From assembly GCA_020832415.1 (NCBI GenBank), contig JAFIES010000053.1, positions 1 to 35,653 of the forward strand: a stretch of DNA of 35,653 nucleotides. Direction: 5' to 3'. Within the stretch, counting starts at the first letter, position 1. Every line of letters begins with the position of its first letter. Under the pieces are notes generated by a model. That model ran no database searches and had not been told where the DNA came from. It saw only the letters and a program-made list of their open reading frames with translations. The position numbers and the translations under genes are program-made. Positions 16,994 to 25,621 of this stretch are shown here, piece by piece. The stretch comes from Balneolaceae bacterium (GTDB lineage Bacteria > Bacteroidota > Rhodothermia > Balneolales > Balneolaceae).

Positions 16994-18275
16994 TTGCTAA
17001 CAATTCATCAAAAACAGATGCGAGCTGTTTTGTTGTTTGCCGGGCCTCATATATACCGCGATCGGGCAGTTCGGACTCGGGCATGAACAGTGAATCGCTT
17101 CTCTTCTCTTTTTCTTTGGAAAATGATTCCAGCAGCGCCGCTATTTCAATCTTTTCACCCGGATGCACCTGCACACCGGCCTTACTTCTCATGATGATAT
17201 CTGCAACTTCAGGGTTTGGAGCTATTGAAAGAATTGGTGTATCCACAGAAAGGTAATCCCACAGCTTTGCCGGTATAATTTCATCCCGGTCTTCGTCTGT
17301 GCTAAGAAGCAGAATATCAGCATGCTTCAGAACTTCATCTTTTTTCTCCGGTTCAACCGGTTCATGAAATACAAAATTTTTATCCAGCGAAGCCTCTTGA
17401 ATCACTTTTTTATTCAGATCATCAGGAATCCCAAAGCTGTGTATTTTGATTCTTTCAGCTGCCTTTGGATTATTTTTACGAAGTTCTTTCAGCGCTTTTA
17501 CAATAGATTTTACAGGACTCAATCTCCGAAACCGGCCAAAAAATATCATATTCAGATTCTGCGAATCAACGTTACCCTTCCAACCTCCTGAACTTTTTTT
17601 CTCTTTGAGTGCATTCACATATGAATTGTAGATAGTAGTTGTTTTTTCTTCAGGTAAGTTGTAGTGGTCTGAGTATAAATACTCGGTTAGAATAGCTGTA
17701 AAGATTACTTTATCTGCAGAATGGATAATACTCTTTTCAATTTCCATATCCATACCTTCAGAAAAAGAAGAACGGTTTCTCAGAGGTATTTTTGAGAGAG
17801 TCCATGGATCCCTGAAATCAGCAACGAAGGGTACATTTAAAGATTTCGACAGCTTCTCTCCAAGCCAAAAAGATGACCATGGATCACCGGTTGCCCAGAT
17901 CAGGTCGGGTTTTTCTGTTTTAACTCTTTTTTTAATGGACAGATATTTTGAGATAAACAGGAAAATCCAGCTATCCATGGGGGTATGAGTATCAACCCAT
18001 TTCATTAAGGTGTTTGTTCTGCTGCTCTCCTTGTTCTTTTTTTGCGCAGGATGGTTTTTCTCCGTTCTGTCGAACGGCGGGTTGATTTTGATGATATCAA
18101 TTCCTTCAAGGAGTTCTTTCTCCTTATCTGTCATCTCTGATCCGGTAACTCCGATTGTTAAAATAACAGGATTATATCCGTACTCCTTTAGATGAATGGC
18201 AAATTTGAAAGGTCTTTGCGAACCAACCCTTCGCCTGGGAACGAAGTAAGGAGCAATCATTAAGACCTTTTTCAT
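16983..18275 (-). CDS. Glycosyltransferase, GT4-like (GT-B fold)
   Basis: A 430-aa protein beginning MKKVLMIAPYFVPRRRVGSQ, a form common to GT4-like transferases with an N-terminal Gly-rich loop. Further landmarks are KPDLIWATGDPWSSFWLG (about 120-137), PFVADFRDPW (about 148-157), NMIFFGRFRRLSPVKSIVKA (start of the C-terminal domain) and VDTPILSIAPNPEVADII in the donor-binding part. The acidic pair normally seen in EGLP-type GT4 enzymes is less clear (LLLSTDEDRDEIIPAKLWDYL), which is typical of this divergent subgroup. It overlaps the flippase start by 11 nt and follows the GT-A-like gene by 52 nt. Substrates are unknown. Confidence 0.8.
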   Translation of the reverse strand: MKKVLMIAPYFVPRRRVGSQRPFKFAIHLKEYGYNPVILTIGVTGSEMTDKEKELLEGIDIIKINPPFDRTEKNHPAQKKNKESSRTNTLMKWVDTHTPMDSWIFLFISKYLSIKKRVKTEKPDLIWATGDPWSSFWLGEKLSKSLNVPFVADFRDPWTLSKIPLRNRSSFSEGMDMEIEKSIIHSADKVIFTAILTEYLYSDHYNLPEEKTTTIYNSYVNALKEKKSSGGWKGNVDSQNLNMIFFGRFRRLSPVKSIVKALKELRKNNPKAAERIKIHSFGIPDDLNKKVIQEASLDKNFVFHEPVEPEKKDEVLKHADILLLSTDEDRDEIIPAKLWDYLSVDTPILSIAPNPEVADIIMRSKAGVQVHPGEKIEIAALLESFSKEKEKRSDSLFMPESELPDRGIYEARQTTKQLASVFDELLANAR

Positions 18276-18327
18276 AGGTTTTAAGTCCTTTTAATTGATA
18301 TGCTTATTTGCATACCCGGCAGCGAAG

Positions 18328-19305
18328 TTACTTCTCTGTTAATTCTCGCCAGCAGGATTCAGAAAATGATTTGAGTGCTTCTTTTTGATGCATCCATCCA
18401 AAATGCAGGCAGTATGGAGTAACATACAAATGATCACCCTTTCCGGGTAACATAGAGAGAATACGAATCAAAATCTTTTGGATTGTTCGATTTTTCAGTC
18501 CTTTTAAATCATACACAAACTGATCGCTGTAATACAGACACTTTACATCTTCAAAACCTGTACTGTATTGCGTAAAACTTTCAATAAAATCGAGCTGCGG
18601 GCTTTCATATCCATTAAGCCATGGATATACCTGTATTTTACTGCTGGCCATAGCCATAGCCAAACTCCATTCACAACTCTCCTCTTCCCTTCCTTTTTCT
18701 TCTCTTCGGCTTCGAAAGTGGGTTTCATCCTGCCGTTTAAAAAATAACTTCGAAAGTTCACAAATCTTTGATGTTTCATCCTTGTCTGCAGCGTATATCA
18801 TTCCGGCCTGAACACGACTAAGATAGCTCAATCCAAAGCGTTTCAGCGTTCTTTCCCGCCGCCTCATGAGAATATCAATCAATACGGAAAACCCTTTTGG
18901 CCCGCCAAAAAAAACATCCGCTTTTTCGTTACCTGTTATGGTAAATTTATAAGGAGAGAGTGATTGCCAGAGTGTATTGGGGTCCCTGCACCACACGATA
19001 TCTGAATCGAGAATCAGGTTTTTTTCGAATGGCATAAACATGTGGATGTTATGTTTAAAACCGGGAATAGAAGCATGTTCTGCAGAAAGCACTTCTACAC
19101 TTTTAAACAAGTATTCAAGTGAGTATTTGTCCAAAAGTTTTTGATGTTCCTTTGAACAGTATAGAATAACAGGCCTTTTCGTATCGTATCGGCGCAATGT
19201 TATTACACTTGAAATTACATTTTTTAAATACCCGGCAGATCCATAAGAAGCATACACATACCCTTCGGGAGATTTTGTCTGAAAATTGGTAAGATGTTCA
19301 TTCAT
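18328..19305 (-). CDS. Putative GT-A-fold glycosyltransferase
   Basis: A 325-aa protein of uncertain family. The N-terminal part reads like a nucleotide-diphospho-sugar transferase: GYVYASYGSAGYLKNVISSV (15-34), RRYDTKRPVILYCSK (38-52) and, near residues 97-109, NLILDSDIVWCRD, where Asp100-Ser-Asp102 is a candidate metal-binding DxD. The C-terminal third (VTPYCLHFGWMHQKEALKSF) contains a His-Phe-Gly-Trp segment where GT8-like enzymes often keep a metal-binding His. It is first in a minus-strand group with a GT4-like gene and a flippase, supporting a role in polysaccharide synthesis. The codon and charge make-up (REEKGREEES near 205-214) is locally unusual. No named family could be fixed. Confidence 0.55.
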   Translation of the reverse strand: MNEHLTNFQTKSPEGYVYASYGSAGYLKNVISSVITLRRYDTKRPVILYCSKEHQKLLDKYSLEYLFKSVEVLSAEHASIPGFKHNIHMFMPFEKNLILDSDIVWCRDPNTLWQSLSPYKFTITGNEKADVFFGGPKGFSVLIDILMRRRERTLKRFGLSYLSRVQAGMIYAADKDETSKICELSKLFFKRQDETHFRSRREEKGREEESCEWSLAMAMASSKIQVYPWLNGYESPQLDFIESFTQYSTGFEDVKCLYYSDQFVYDLKGLKNRTIQKILIRILSMLPGKGDHLYVTPYCLHFGWMHQKEALKSFSESCWRELTEK

Positions 19306-19491
19306 AAATTACCGGATAAAAGTGCCTCTCTATTACAGTATTGCAGGAAGTACACAATGATATCGCTATTATTAAGCCTGAAAGATAATAAAGTGAAGAC
19401 ACAAAACGGCAGTGTATTGCCCTATTTTATCTGAAGTTTTTACCGTGTTCTGAAGTAAAAACAAGTTGCTGCAAAATGCTCCATATAAGGT

Positions 19492-20076
19492 CTAAGCTCT
19501 TGCTGCACGCCTTCTAAGACTTTCAAGAAGTGCATCGAAACCGCGCTGACGTATGATGCTCTGAAACTGTCTGTTGTACGATTCTGCAGTTGAAACATCA
19601 TCAATAGTCATGTCAGTAATCATCCAAGTACCATCAATCAGCTCCATTTTATAATCAACCGGAGTACGTACATTATCGAGTTGAGCGGAGGTTTCAACAA
19701 ATGCACTGTCACCCTTTACTTCGATATTGTTATATACAACGTCTGCTCTGTATATATCCAGCCTGTTTAGGGAGTTGTCCCGAATTATGGTTGAAAATAG
19801 TGAGATGAATTCGTCTCTTGTCTCTTCTGATAGTTCATCATACGTACTACCAAGGGCAAACTGTGCCATTGTTTTGTAGTGAATCACATCATTGATGATA
19901 TCTTTGAGCTGATCTCTCTGCTCCTGGGTGTAATCCGTTCCGGATGGCCCGAGCAGTTCTTTAATTTCATTATCCCGGCTTTCAAGCATCTCTCTGATTT
20001 CATCTGAACTTGATTGAGCAAACCCTGTTGATGAAAATGAAAAAACTGATAGAATTAAAATTAGTATGATTTTCAT
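19492..20076 (-). CDS. MlaC/Ttg2D-family periplasmic phospholipid-binding protein
   Basis: A 194-aa secreted protein with signal peptide 1-20 (ending GFAQ). The mature part follows the MlaC family pattern: an N-terminal helical region (DEIREMLESRDNEIKELL), HYKTMAQFALGSTYDELS (about 66-83), then beta strands VVYNNIEVKGDSAFVETSAQ and DYKMELIDGTWMITDMTIDD (about 135-155), and a C-terminal SYNRQFQSIIRQRGFDALLE helix. MlaC ferries phospholipids between the inner-membrane MlaFEDB complex and outer-membrane MlaA. None of those partners is in the window. It begins 10 nt after a TolC-family gene, an unusual partner. Confidence 0.85.
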   Translation of the reverse strand: MKIILILILSVFSFSSTGFAQSSSDEIREMLESRDNEIKELLGPSGTDYTQEQRDQLKDIINDVIHYKTMAQFALGSTYDELSEETRDEFISLFSTIIRDNSLNRLDIYRADVVYNNIEVKGDSAFVETSAQLDNVRTPVDYKMELIDGTWMITDMTIDDVSTAESYNRQFQSIIRQRGFDALLESLRRRAARA

Positions 20077-20086
20077 TTTGTTGAAG

Positions 20087-21478
20087 TTAATTAAGTTGTA
20101 ACTGGTTTACTGAAATGCCGCTGGCTTTATACAGCTCTGCAATTCTTTTATTCAATTCAAACACATTTTGTTTCAGTTGTAAACGAAGTTCCAGCTCTTT
20201 TTGTACGGAGTCGAGCAGGTCTTCAATATCTCCAAAACCAATATCATAATTCAACTGTTCATTACGTACCCAGTTCCTCGCAGTTGCTAACGCTACTTCG
20301 GTCTGTTTCATTTTTGCTTCAGCAATAACCGCCTCCCTGTACTTTTCACTTAATTCGAGTGTAATACCATCAGAAACCGCCTGATGTAAATCCTGAACTC
20401 TCCTGTATTCGATCTGAGTGCGTTCAACACTGTTTCGCATGGAAGAAAAATTTAAATTTTGCCTGATTCCAAGCCCAATTCCACCTGAGGCGTAATTCGT
20501 GTTATTGATAATAAAGGGATTTGTTTGCCTGGGCCGGTTAGGTGTATTAGCATAACTTCCTGTTATTCCCAGAAAAACTAATGGGTATTGTTGTGCTTTA
20601 ACAGCATCCACACTGTTTCTCAATGCCTGGATTCCTGATTCAACTCCACGCAGTTCCGGCCTTGCACTCATTGCCATTTGCTGGTAATACTCATACTCTT
20701 CAATTGCAAAAGGAATAGGATCAAGAAAACTCTCTGCAGGCATAAACGTTTGGCCATTGGTTGCTCTCATAGCGTAGTTCCAAACTCTCTTTACATAATT
20801 CAAAGACTCTCTCACTTCAACTATTTGAACCTGAAATTCGGCTTTTAAAATATCGAATTTAAAGATGTCTGATTCCTTCAGGTCCGGATCACCCTCATCC
20901 CTCATTCTGTTAAGAGTACGCTCAACTTGCTGTATCTGATCGTTAGCATCATCAAGAATTCGTGAAATCTCTTTTGCAAGCAGATAGCTGTAGTAAAGCT
21001 CAAACAGCTGAATTTCGGCTTCTGCTTTTACTGCACTGAATTGGTATTCAGCGGCTTTAGCGGCAGACTCAGCAGCTGATACCGCATTATTAATGGCACC
21101 CCAGCTATAAATTGGCTGAATCGCATTGAGTTCGGCTCTTGTAAATATGGCCCAGTCTTCCCAGTCGTTTTCAAGATTTGGATCGAGATAAAATTGGCCC
21201 CGTGGTAAATCAAGCTGACTAACAACACCGGGTATCACACCATGCTGGCTGCTGAATTCCACTCTTGGAAGAATTCGCTGAGAGCGTGCATTATCAACTC
21301 TGTTACCTGCTAGGTCAACTGCTCTGCCTTCATAAGCTACCTGACCGGAATTTTCCATCCCAAATTGTATAAACTCCTGCAGGTTTACCCGCAATGTATC
21401 TTGTGAAAAAACGGTTTGTGGAATTATTAGAAAAGCTATGGCTGTACAGATAATAATTCCAAATATTCGATAGACCAT
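20087..21478 (-). CDS. TolC-family outer-membrane channel protein
   Basis: A 463-aa outer-membrane protein with a signal peptide (about 1-25, ending VFSQ). The mature protein has the long helical hairpins of the TolC fold, duplicated: NNAVSAAESAAKAAEYQFSA and LFELYYSYLLAKEISRILDD in the first half, RPELRGVESGIQALRNSVDA and VALATARNWVRNEQLNYDIG in the second. It would form a trimeric channel for type I secretion, efflux or lipid transport. The gene downstream is MlaC-like (10-nt gap), which hints at a lipid-related function instead of drug efflux, but no adaptor or pump gene is present. It is preceded by tRNA-Ser and its terminator, so it probably has its own promoter. Confidence 0.87.
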   Translation of the reverse strand: MVYRIFGIIICTAIAFLIIPQTVFSQDTLRVNLQEFIQFGMENSGQVAYEGRAVDLAGNRVDNARSQRILPRVEFSSQHGVIPGVVSQLDLPRGQFYLDPNLENDWEDWAIFTRAELNAIQPIYSWGAINNAVSAAESAAKAAEYQFSAVKAEAEIQLFELYYSYLLAKEISRILDDANDQIQQVERTLNRMRDEGDPDLKESDIFKFDILKAEFQVQIVEVRESLNYVKRVWNYAMRATNGQTFMPAESFLDPIPFAIEEYEYYQQMAMSARPELRGVESGIQALRNSVDAVKAQQYPLVFLGITGSYANTPNRPRQTNPFIINNTNYASGGIGLGIRQNLNFSSMRNSVERTQIEYRRVQDLHQAVSDGITLELSEKYREAVIAEAKMKQTEVALATARNWVRNEQLNYDIGFGDIEDLLDSVQKELELRLQLKQNVFELNKRIAELYKASGISVNQLQLN

Positions 21479-21541
21479 TACGATAGATTGTGAATTAAAG
21501 AATTATGCCACAAACGAACCAATCAGCACTTTATTTAAAAG

Positions 21542-21569
21542 AAAAGCCCCGGTTTATGGCCGGGGCTTT
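21542..21569 (-). terminator. Rho-independent terminator downstream of tRNA-Ser
   Basis: A perfect 9-bp GC-rich stem (plus-strand aagccccgg at 21544-21552 and ccggggctt at 21560-21568, 7-nt loop) followed on the minus strand by a T-rich stretch. It lies 6 nt beyond the tRNA 3' end. Confidence 0.88.
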
Positions 21570-21574
21570 AAAAG

Positions 21575-21661
21575 CGGAGGGAGAGGGATTCGAACCCCCG
21601 GAGACCGTGAAGCCTCAACGGTTTTCAAGACCGCCGCATTCGACCACTCTGCCATCCCTCC
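21575..21661 (-). tRNA. tRNA-Ser(UGA)
   Basis: An 87-nt type II tRNA. The acceptor stem pairs GGAGGGA with TCCCTCC, the anticodon loop reads CTTGAAA with anticodon TGA, a long variable arm follows (GAGGCTTCACGGTCTC region), and the T arm holds GGTTCGAATCC. The discriminator is G, as expected for serine tRNA. The 3' CCA is not encoded. It is placed between atpG and the TolC-like gene with its own promoter and terminator. Confidence 0.96.
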
Positions 21662-21670
21662 AATCTTCAG

Positions 21671-21698
21671 ATTGTACTTACTACAATCTAAATTTCAA
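21671..21698 (-). promoter_or_regulatory. Promoter of tRNA-Ser (TTGAAA-N16-TACAAT)
   Basis: On the minus strand TTGAAA (21698-21693) and TACAAT (21676-21671) are separated by 16 nt. The predicted start lies about 3 nt before the mature tRNA 5' end at 21661. The -10 hexamer is also one arm of an 8-bp inverted repeat with a 5-nt loop (21669-21689). Confidence 0.45.
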
Positions 21699-21752
21699 GA
21701 ATCAATAAAGATAAAAAATTTCTCTGATTATTAATCAACTAATCTGAAGTTA

Positions 21753-22661
21753 TCAATTGCCCTCAAGTGCAGCAGCACCGGATACAATTTCAGAGATCTC
21801 TGTGGTAATAGCACTTTGCCGTGCCTGATTGTAACGCAGTTTGAGTTCCTGTTCCAGCTCTTTGGCATTCTCGGTAGCGTTATCCATAGCAGCCATTCTT
21901 GCACCCTGTTCAGATGCATTCGATTCAAGAACTGCTCTCCAAAGCTGCATATTTAAATGAACCGGCAGCATATTTTTTAGAATGGTGTCAGCATCCGGTT
22001 CATAGATGTATTCAGTGAAGGTTTCAATTTTCTTATTTTCTTTTTCAGCCGAATTATCTGTGTTGAGCAGATCTGTTTTGATAGGCAGTACTTCCTCAAC
22101 AAGTCTGTTCTGTGAAATAACAGTTTTAAACTCATTGAACGCTATATAGACACTATCATATTCGCCGTCAGCAAAACTTTGTGAAGCGTGCTCCATTATT
22201 TCGGAAGTATCTTCGTATGTCAGGTTATCAAAAAATCCGGGATGTGAATCCACTACCTTATATTCCCTTTTCTTGAAATATGCGCCTGATTTTCGTCCAA
22301 CTGTTATCAAGTCCAGATTTCCTGATTCATTAAATGAAGCAAGATGATCATGGATATACAGTTCAATCGTTCTGAATAAATTGTTATTAAAACCTCCGCA
22401 CAAACCTTTGTCAGAACCTATCAAAATCATCAGCACCCTGGATGTTTCATCGGGCTGTCTGAGTAGTTTATTCTCTGAACTGTTTGCAGATACAAGCCGG
22501 GCCATCACTTCACGCATTTTATTTGCATATGGGCGTGTTGCCGACATACGCTGCTGTGCTTTGCGAAGCTTTGCTGCAGCCACCATTTTCATAGCTTTGG
22601 TGATCTGCTGCGTGTTTTTAATGGATGAAATCCGGTTTCGTATATCTCGCAGGTTTGCCAT
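21753..22661 (-). CDS. atpG: ATP synthase F1 gamma subunit
   Basis: A 302-aa central-stalk subunit that couples c-ring rotation to catalysis in the alpha/beta hexamer. The N-terminus MANLRDIRNRISSIKNTQQITKAMKMVA region and the C-terminal QARQSAITTEISEIVSGAAAL helix are highly typical of gamma; DKGLCGGFNNN (about 104-114) is the conserved central motif. Length is near the family norm (about 290). It starts 3 nt after the atpA stop. It is the last gene of the atp operon here: beta and epsilon genes are not downstream, and tRNA-Ser follows 91 nt later. Confidence 0.97.
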   Translation of the reverse strand: MANLRDIRNRISSIKNTQQITKAMKMVAAAKLRKAQQRMSATRPYANKMREVMARLVSANSSENKLLRQPDETSRVLMILIGSDKGLCGGFNNNLFRTIELYIHDHLASFNESGNLDLITVGRKSGAYFKKREYKVVDSHPGFFDNLTYEDTSEIMEHASQSFADGEYDSVYIAFNEFKTVISQNRLVEEVLPIKTDLLNTDNSAEKENKKIETFTEYIYEPDADTILKNMLPVHLNMQLWRAVLESNASEQGARMAAMDNATENAKELEQELKLRYNQARQSAITTEISEIVSGAAALEGN

Positions 22662-22664
22662 CTC

Positions 22665-24281
22665 TTATGCCTCAGCTGCTGCTAATAATTGATCGATTGT
22701 ACTGTTGGCTGTTTCGATAAGTTCATTGCCAAATGCGTCATCCAGCACTCCTGAGGCAGCCAGATCGTCCATTTTCTTAGAGAATTTAATCCCGACAGTT
22801 TCAAGGAACATCTGTTCGAATTCCTGGATTTTATTAACAGCAAGTTTGTCGAGCAACCCTTCATTATTGATTTTGAGGAGTGCAATCTGCTGATCAACAG
22901 ACAGTGGCTTGTACTCGCCCTGTTTCATCAATTCAACAGTACGCTCACCTCGTTTCAGCTGACGCTGAGTAGAAGCATCAAGATCGGATCCAAACTTAGA
23001 AAAAGCTTCAAGTTCTCTGTACTGGGCGAGATCAAGTTTCAGTGTACCGGATAGTTTCTTCATCGATTTTACCTGTGCAGAACCACCTACACGAGAAACC
23101 GAGATACCGACATCAATAGCCGGCCTGATACCTGAATTAAATAGATCTGTATCCAAGAAGATCTGTCCGTCAGTAATCGAAATTACGTTAGTAGGAATAT
23201 AAGCAGCTACGTCGCCGGCCTGAGTTTCAATAACCGGTAGTGCTGTTAATGATCCGCCACCTTTTACTTTCGGCACAAGAGCTTCAGGAATGTTATTCAT
23301 CTGCTGAGCCACACCATCATTATCAATAATTTTAGCAGCTCTTTCCAATAAACGGCTGTGCAGATAAAACACATCACCAGGATACGCTTCACGGCCCGGA
23401 GGTCTTCTCAGCAAGAGAGAGAGTTCACGGTAAGCAACAGCCTGTTTTGAGAGATCATCGTAAATTACAAGAGCGTGTCTTCCTGTGTCTCGGAAATATT
23501 CACCAATCGTAGCACCTGCAAATGGTGCAATGTAGCGAAGCGGTGCAGAGGTACTTGCAGGAGCTGATACTACAACTGTGTAATCAAGCGCTCCATACTC
23601 TTTCAGTGTATTTACAATAGATGCTACAGTAGAACCTTTCTGGCCAACAGCCACATAAATACAGAATACCGGCTTATCGGTGTCCTGAGTAGTTTTTTGA
23701 TTGATGATGGTATCAATGGCTACGGCTGTTTTACCGGTTTGCCTGTCGCCAATAATCAATTCACGCTGGCCACGGCCAATTGGAATGAGCGAGTCAATCG
23801 CTTTAATACCTGTCTGGAGAGGTTCGTTTACCGGTTGCCGATAGATAACACCCGGTGCTTTCCTCTCGAGAGGAAGATCGATGGTTTCGCCTGTTATAGC
23901 ACCTTTACCATCAATTGGGCGGCCGAGTGGGTCAATAACCCGCCCGAGAAGCCCTTCACCAACCTGCAATGAAGCGATATTTTTGGTACGGCGAACAGAG
24001 TGGCCTTCTTCAACAATTTTTGAAGATCCAAAAAGAACAACCCCTACGTTGTCTTCTTCGAGGTTAAGTACCATTCCTCTTACAGGGTTACCCTCACTGT
24101 CGAGAGAGTCGGGCAGTTCTACGAGCTCACCTGCCTGCACCTTTGATAAACCATAAACGCGTGCAATACCATCACCCACTTCGAGAACGGTACCTACATC
24201 GTAAACATCAGCTTCTCCGTCGAAACCGGAAAGTTGTTTTCGTAAAATAGCCGATACTTCGTCAGGTCTGACTTGACTCAT
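22665..24281 (-). CDS. atpA: ATP synthase F1 alpha subunit
   Basis: A 538-aa regulatory nucleotide-binding subunit of F1. It has a Walker A motif GDRQTGKT (178-185), the conserved [19 protein letters not shown] region and the alpha arginine-finger motif [10 protein letters not shown] that completes the catalytic site of the beta subunit. It is somewhat longer than the E. coli protein (513 aa), with an extra helical C-terminal tail rich in Ala. It starts 18 nt after atpH and ends 3 nt before atpG. The partner beta subunit (atpD) is not in the window. Confidence 0.98.
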   Translation of the reverse strand: MSQVRPDEVSAILRKQLSGFDGEADVYDVGTVLEVGDGIARVYGLSKVQAGELVELPDSLDSEGNPVRGMVLNLEEDNVGVVLFGSSKIVEEGHSVRRTKNIASLQVGEGLLGRVIDPLGRPIDGKGAITGETIDLPLERKAPGVIYRQPVNEPLQTGIKAIDSLIPIGRGQRELIIGDRQTGKTAVAIDTIINQKTTQDTDKPVFCIYVAVGQKGSTVASIVNTLKEYGALDYTVVVSAPASTSAPLRYIAPFAGATIGEYFRDTGRHALVIYDDLSKQAVAYRELSLLLRRPPGREAYPGDVFYLHSRLLERAAKIIDNDGVAQQMNNIPEALVPKVKGGGSLTALPVIETQAGDVAAYIPTNVISITDGQIFLDTDLFNSGIRPAIDVGISVSRVGGSAQVKSMKKLSGTLKLDLAQYRELEAFSKFGSDLDASTQRQLKRGERTVELMKQGEYKPLSVDQQIALLKINNEGLLDKLAVNKIQEFEQMFLETVGIKFSKKMDDLAASGVLDDAFGNELIETANSTIDQLLAAAEA

Positions 24282-24299
24282 TTCTTAATCCTTAATTTT

Positions 24300-24845
24300 T
24301 TAATCTACTGCAGCTGAAGTGAACTTCTCTTTCAGCTGATTTAATTTATATTTAACTGATCCATCAATTACGGTATCATCGATTCGCACCATCAGGCCAC
24401 CAATCATATCACTATCAATTTTAGTGCTGATTATTACTTTTTTGCCTGTAGAACTTTCAAGTTGCTTGATTAAAGCTGTTTTCTGCTTCTCTTCCAGCTC
24501 AGTTGCAGAGTAAATGGTTGCCTCAATTATGCCGTGATGAAGATTATACAGGGAGAGAAAATTCCCGGTAATATCCTTCAAAATCCCCTCTCTCTTTTTA
24601 TCGAGCAGGAGATAGATCAGATTAAATGTACTTTTATCTACATGTTTGGCAAAAATTGACTCCAGAGCTGCTTTCTTTTGAGAATAGTTTACTATCCGGT
24701 TATTCAGAAATCGACGCAGTTCTTTAGAAGACTCAAGTGTATTGCTGATCATCAGCATATCGTCTTTTGCCAACTCTAATTTACCTTCTTCAATTACAGT
24801 CTGAAGAAAAGCATTTGCATAACGTCGTGCTGCAGTTGAACTCAT
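24300..24845 (-). CDS. atpH: ATP synthase F1 delta subunit
   Basis: A 181-aa peripheral-stalk subunit that ties the b dimer to the top of F1. The N-terminal helical domain begins SSTAARRYANAFLQTVIEEG, the typical A-x-RYA-x-A form, and the C-terminal part has DSDMIGGLMVRIDDTVIDGS (about 143-162), the conserved IGG-x4-I-x-D-x4-GS motif. Length is typical. It begins 2 nt after the atpF stop and ends 18 nt before atpA, within the operon. Confidence 0.95.
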   Translation of the reverse strand: MSSTAARRYANAFLQTVIEEGKLELAKDDMLMISNTLESSKELRRFLNNRIVNYSQKKAALESIFAKHVDKSTFNLIYLLLDKKREGILKDITGNFLSLYNLHHGIIEATIYSATELEEKQKTALIKQLESSTGKKVIISTKIDSDMIGGLMVRIDDTVIDGSVKYKLNQLKEKFTSAAVD

Positions 24846-24847
24846 TC

Positions 24848-25360
24848 TTAATTATTCTTAGACAAATCGTTGATAAACGAATCAACCAAATGCTGGCTCT
24901 TCTTTTTATCTAATTCAGATTTGATGATGATTGATGCCGACTGTACAGCCAGCTCAGCAACTTGATTTCTCAGTTCCTTGAGCGCACTTTTCTTCTCCTG
25001 CTCTATCTTGAGACGTGCATTTTCGAGAAGTTTTTCAGCATCTTTTGTGGCTTTATCAATCCGCTCTTCCCGTAATTTTTCAGCATCTTCTATTGCTTCC
25101 TTACGAATTTTCTGAGCTATGACTTCAGCCTCTTTTAATGCTTTCTCGTTATTTTTTGAGATCTCCTCTGCCTGAGCTAAAGCTTTCTCTGCCGTTTCCA
25201 TGGAATCACGGATACGTTCTTCCCTCTCTTTCAATGCGCTCATGATTGGCGGCACAAGCCACTTGTTCATGGCGAACAGAAATATGAGAGTGGTTACGAA
25301 AACCCAAAAGCCAAAGCCCGTGTCAAACGAGAGCAGGCCCCCATTCAGGAAATAATGCAT
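24848..25360 (-). CDS. atpF: ATP synthase F0 b subunit
   Basis: A 170-aa peripheral-stalk subunit. A single N-terminal TM helix (about residues 15-33, FGFWVFVTTLIFLFAMNKW) is followed by a KEREERIRDSM segment and a long, highly charged helix rich in Ala/Glu/Lys that forms the dimer coiled coil. The VPPIMSALKEREERI form is standard for b subunits. It starts 15 nt after the atpE stop and ends 2 nt before atpH. Confidence 0.95.
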   Translation of the reverse strand: MHYFLNGGLLSFDTGFGFWVFVTTLIFLFAMNKWLVPPIMSALKEREERIRDSMETAEKALAQAEEISKNNEKALKEAEVIAQKIRKEAIEDAEKLREERIDKATKDAEKLLENARLKIEQEKKSALKELRNQVAELAVQSASIIIKSELDKKKSQHLVDSFINDLSKNN

Positions 25361-25375
25361 AAAGCTATCCTGATT

Positions 25376-25597
25376 TTACTGACCGATTCCCAGTGCAAGA
25401 ATAATACAAACGATAGCACCGATAAGTGCCACACCTTCAATAAATACTGCTGTTAGAAGCATAGCTCCACGAATATCACCGGCTGCTTCCGGTTGTCTTG
25501 CAATACTTTCTACCGCACTTTTACCGATCATACCGATACCGAATGCAGCTGCAAGTGCAATGATACCAGCGCCGAATCCTGCTGCTATAAAACTCAT
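25376..25597 (-). CDS. atpE: ATP synthase F0 c subunit (proton type)
   Basis: A 73-aa two-helix hairpin that forms the rotor ring. The polar loop reads SIARQPEA (31-38), and the ion-carrying carboxylate is Glu54 in VFIEGVALIG. Sodium-type rings have Gln in helix 1 and Ser/Thr after the Glu; here helix 1 has Ile at the aligned place (FGIGMIGKSAVES) and Gly follows the Glu, so a proton ring is inferred. A clear Shine-Dalgarno (AAAGG) stands before the ATG. It lies 24 nt after atpB and 15 nt before atpF. Confidence 0.97.
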   Translation of the reverse strand: MSFIAAGFGAGIIALAAAFGIGMIGKSAVESIARQPEAAGDIRGAMLLTAVFIEGVALIGAIVCIILALGIGQ

Positions 25598-25621
25598 AAT
25601 ATACCTTTGTTTAATTGTTGT

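Noticed and set aside
19436-19462. 8-bp inverted repeat gtttttac/gtaaaaac downstream of the MlaC gene as a terminator
   Set aside because: The stem is AT-rich with an 11-nt loop and no T tract follows on the minus strand; too weak to call.
21713-21737. Short palindrome plus T run after atpG as a terminator
   Set aside because: The usable stem is only 4-5 AT pairs; the T run alone does not make a convincing terminator.
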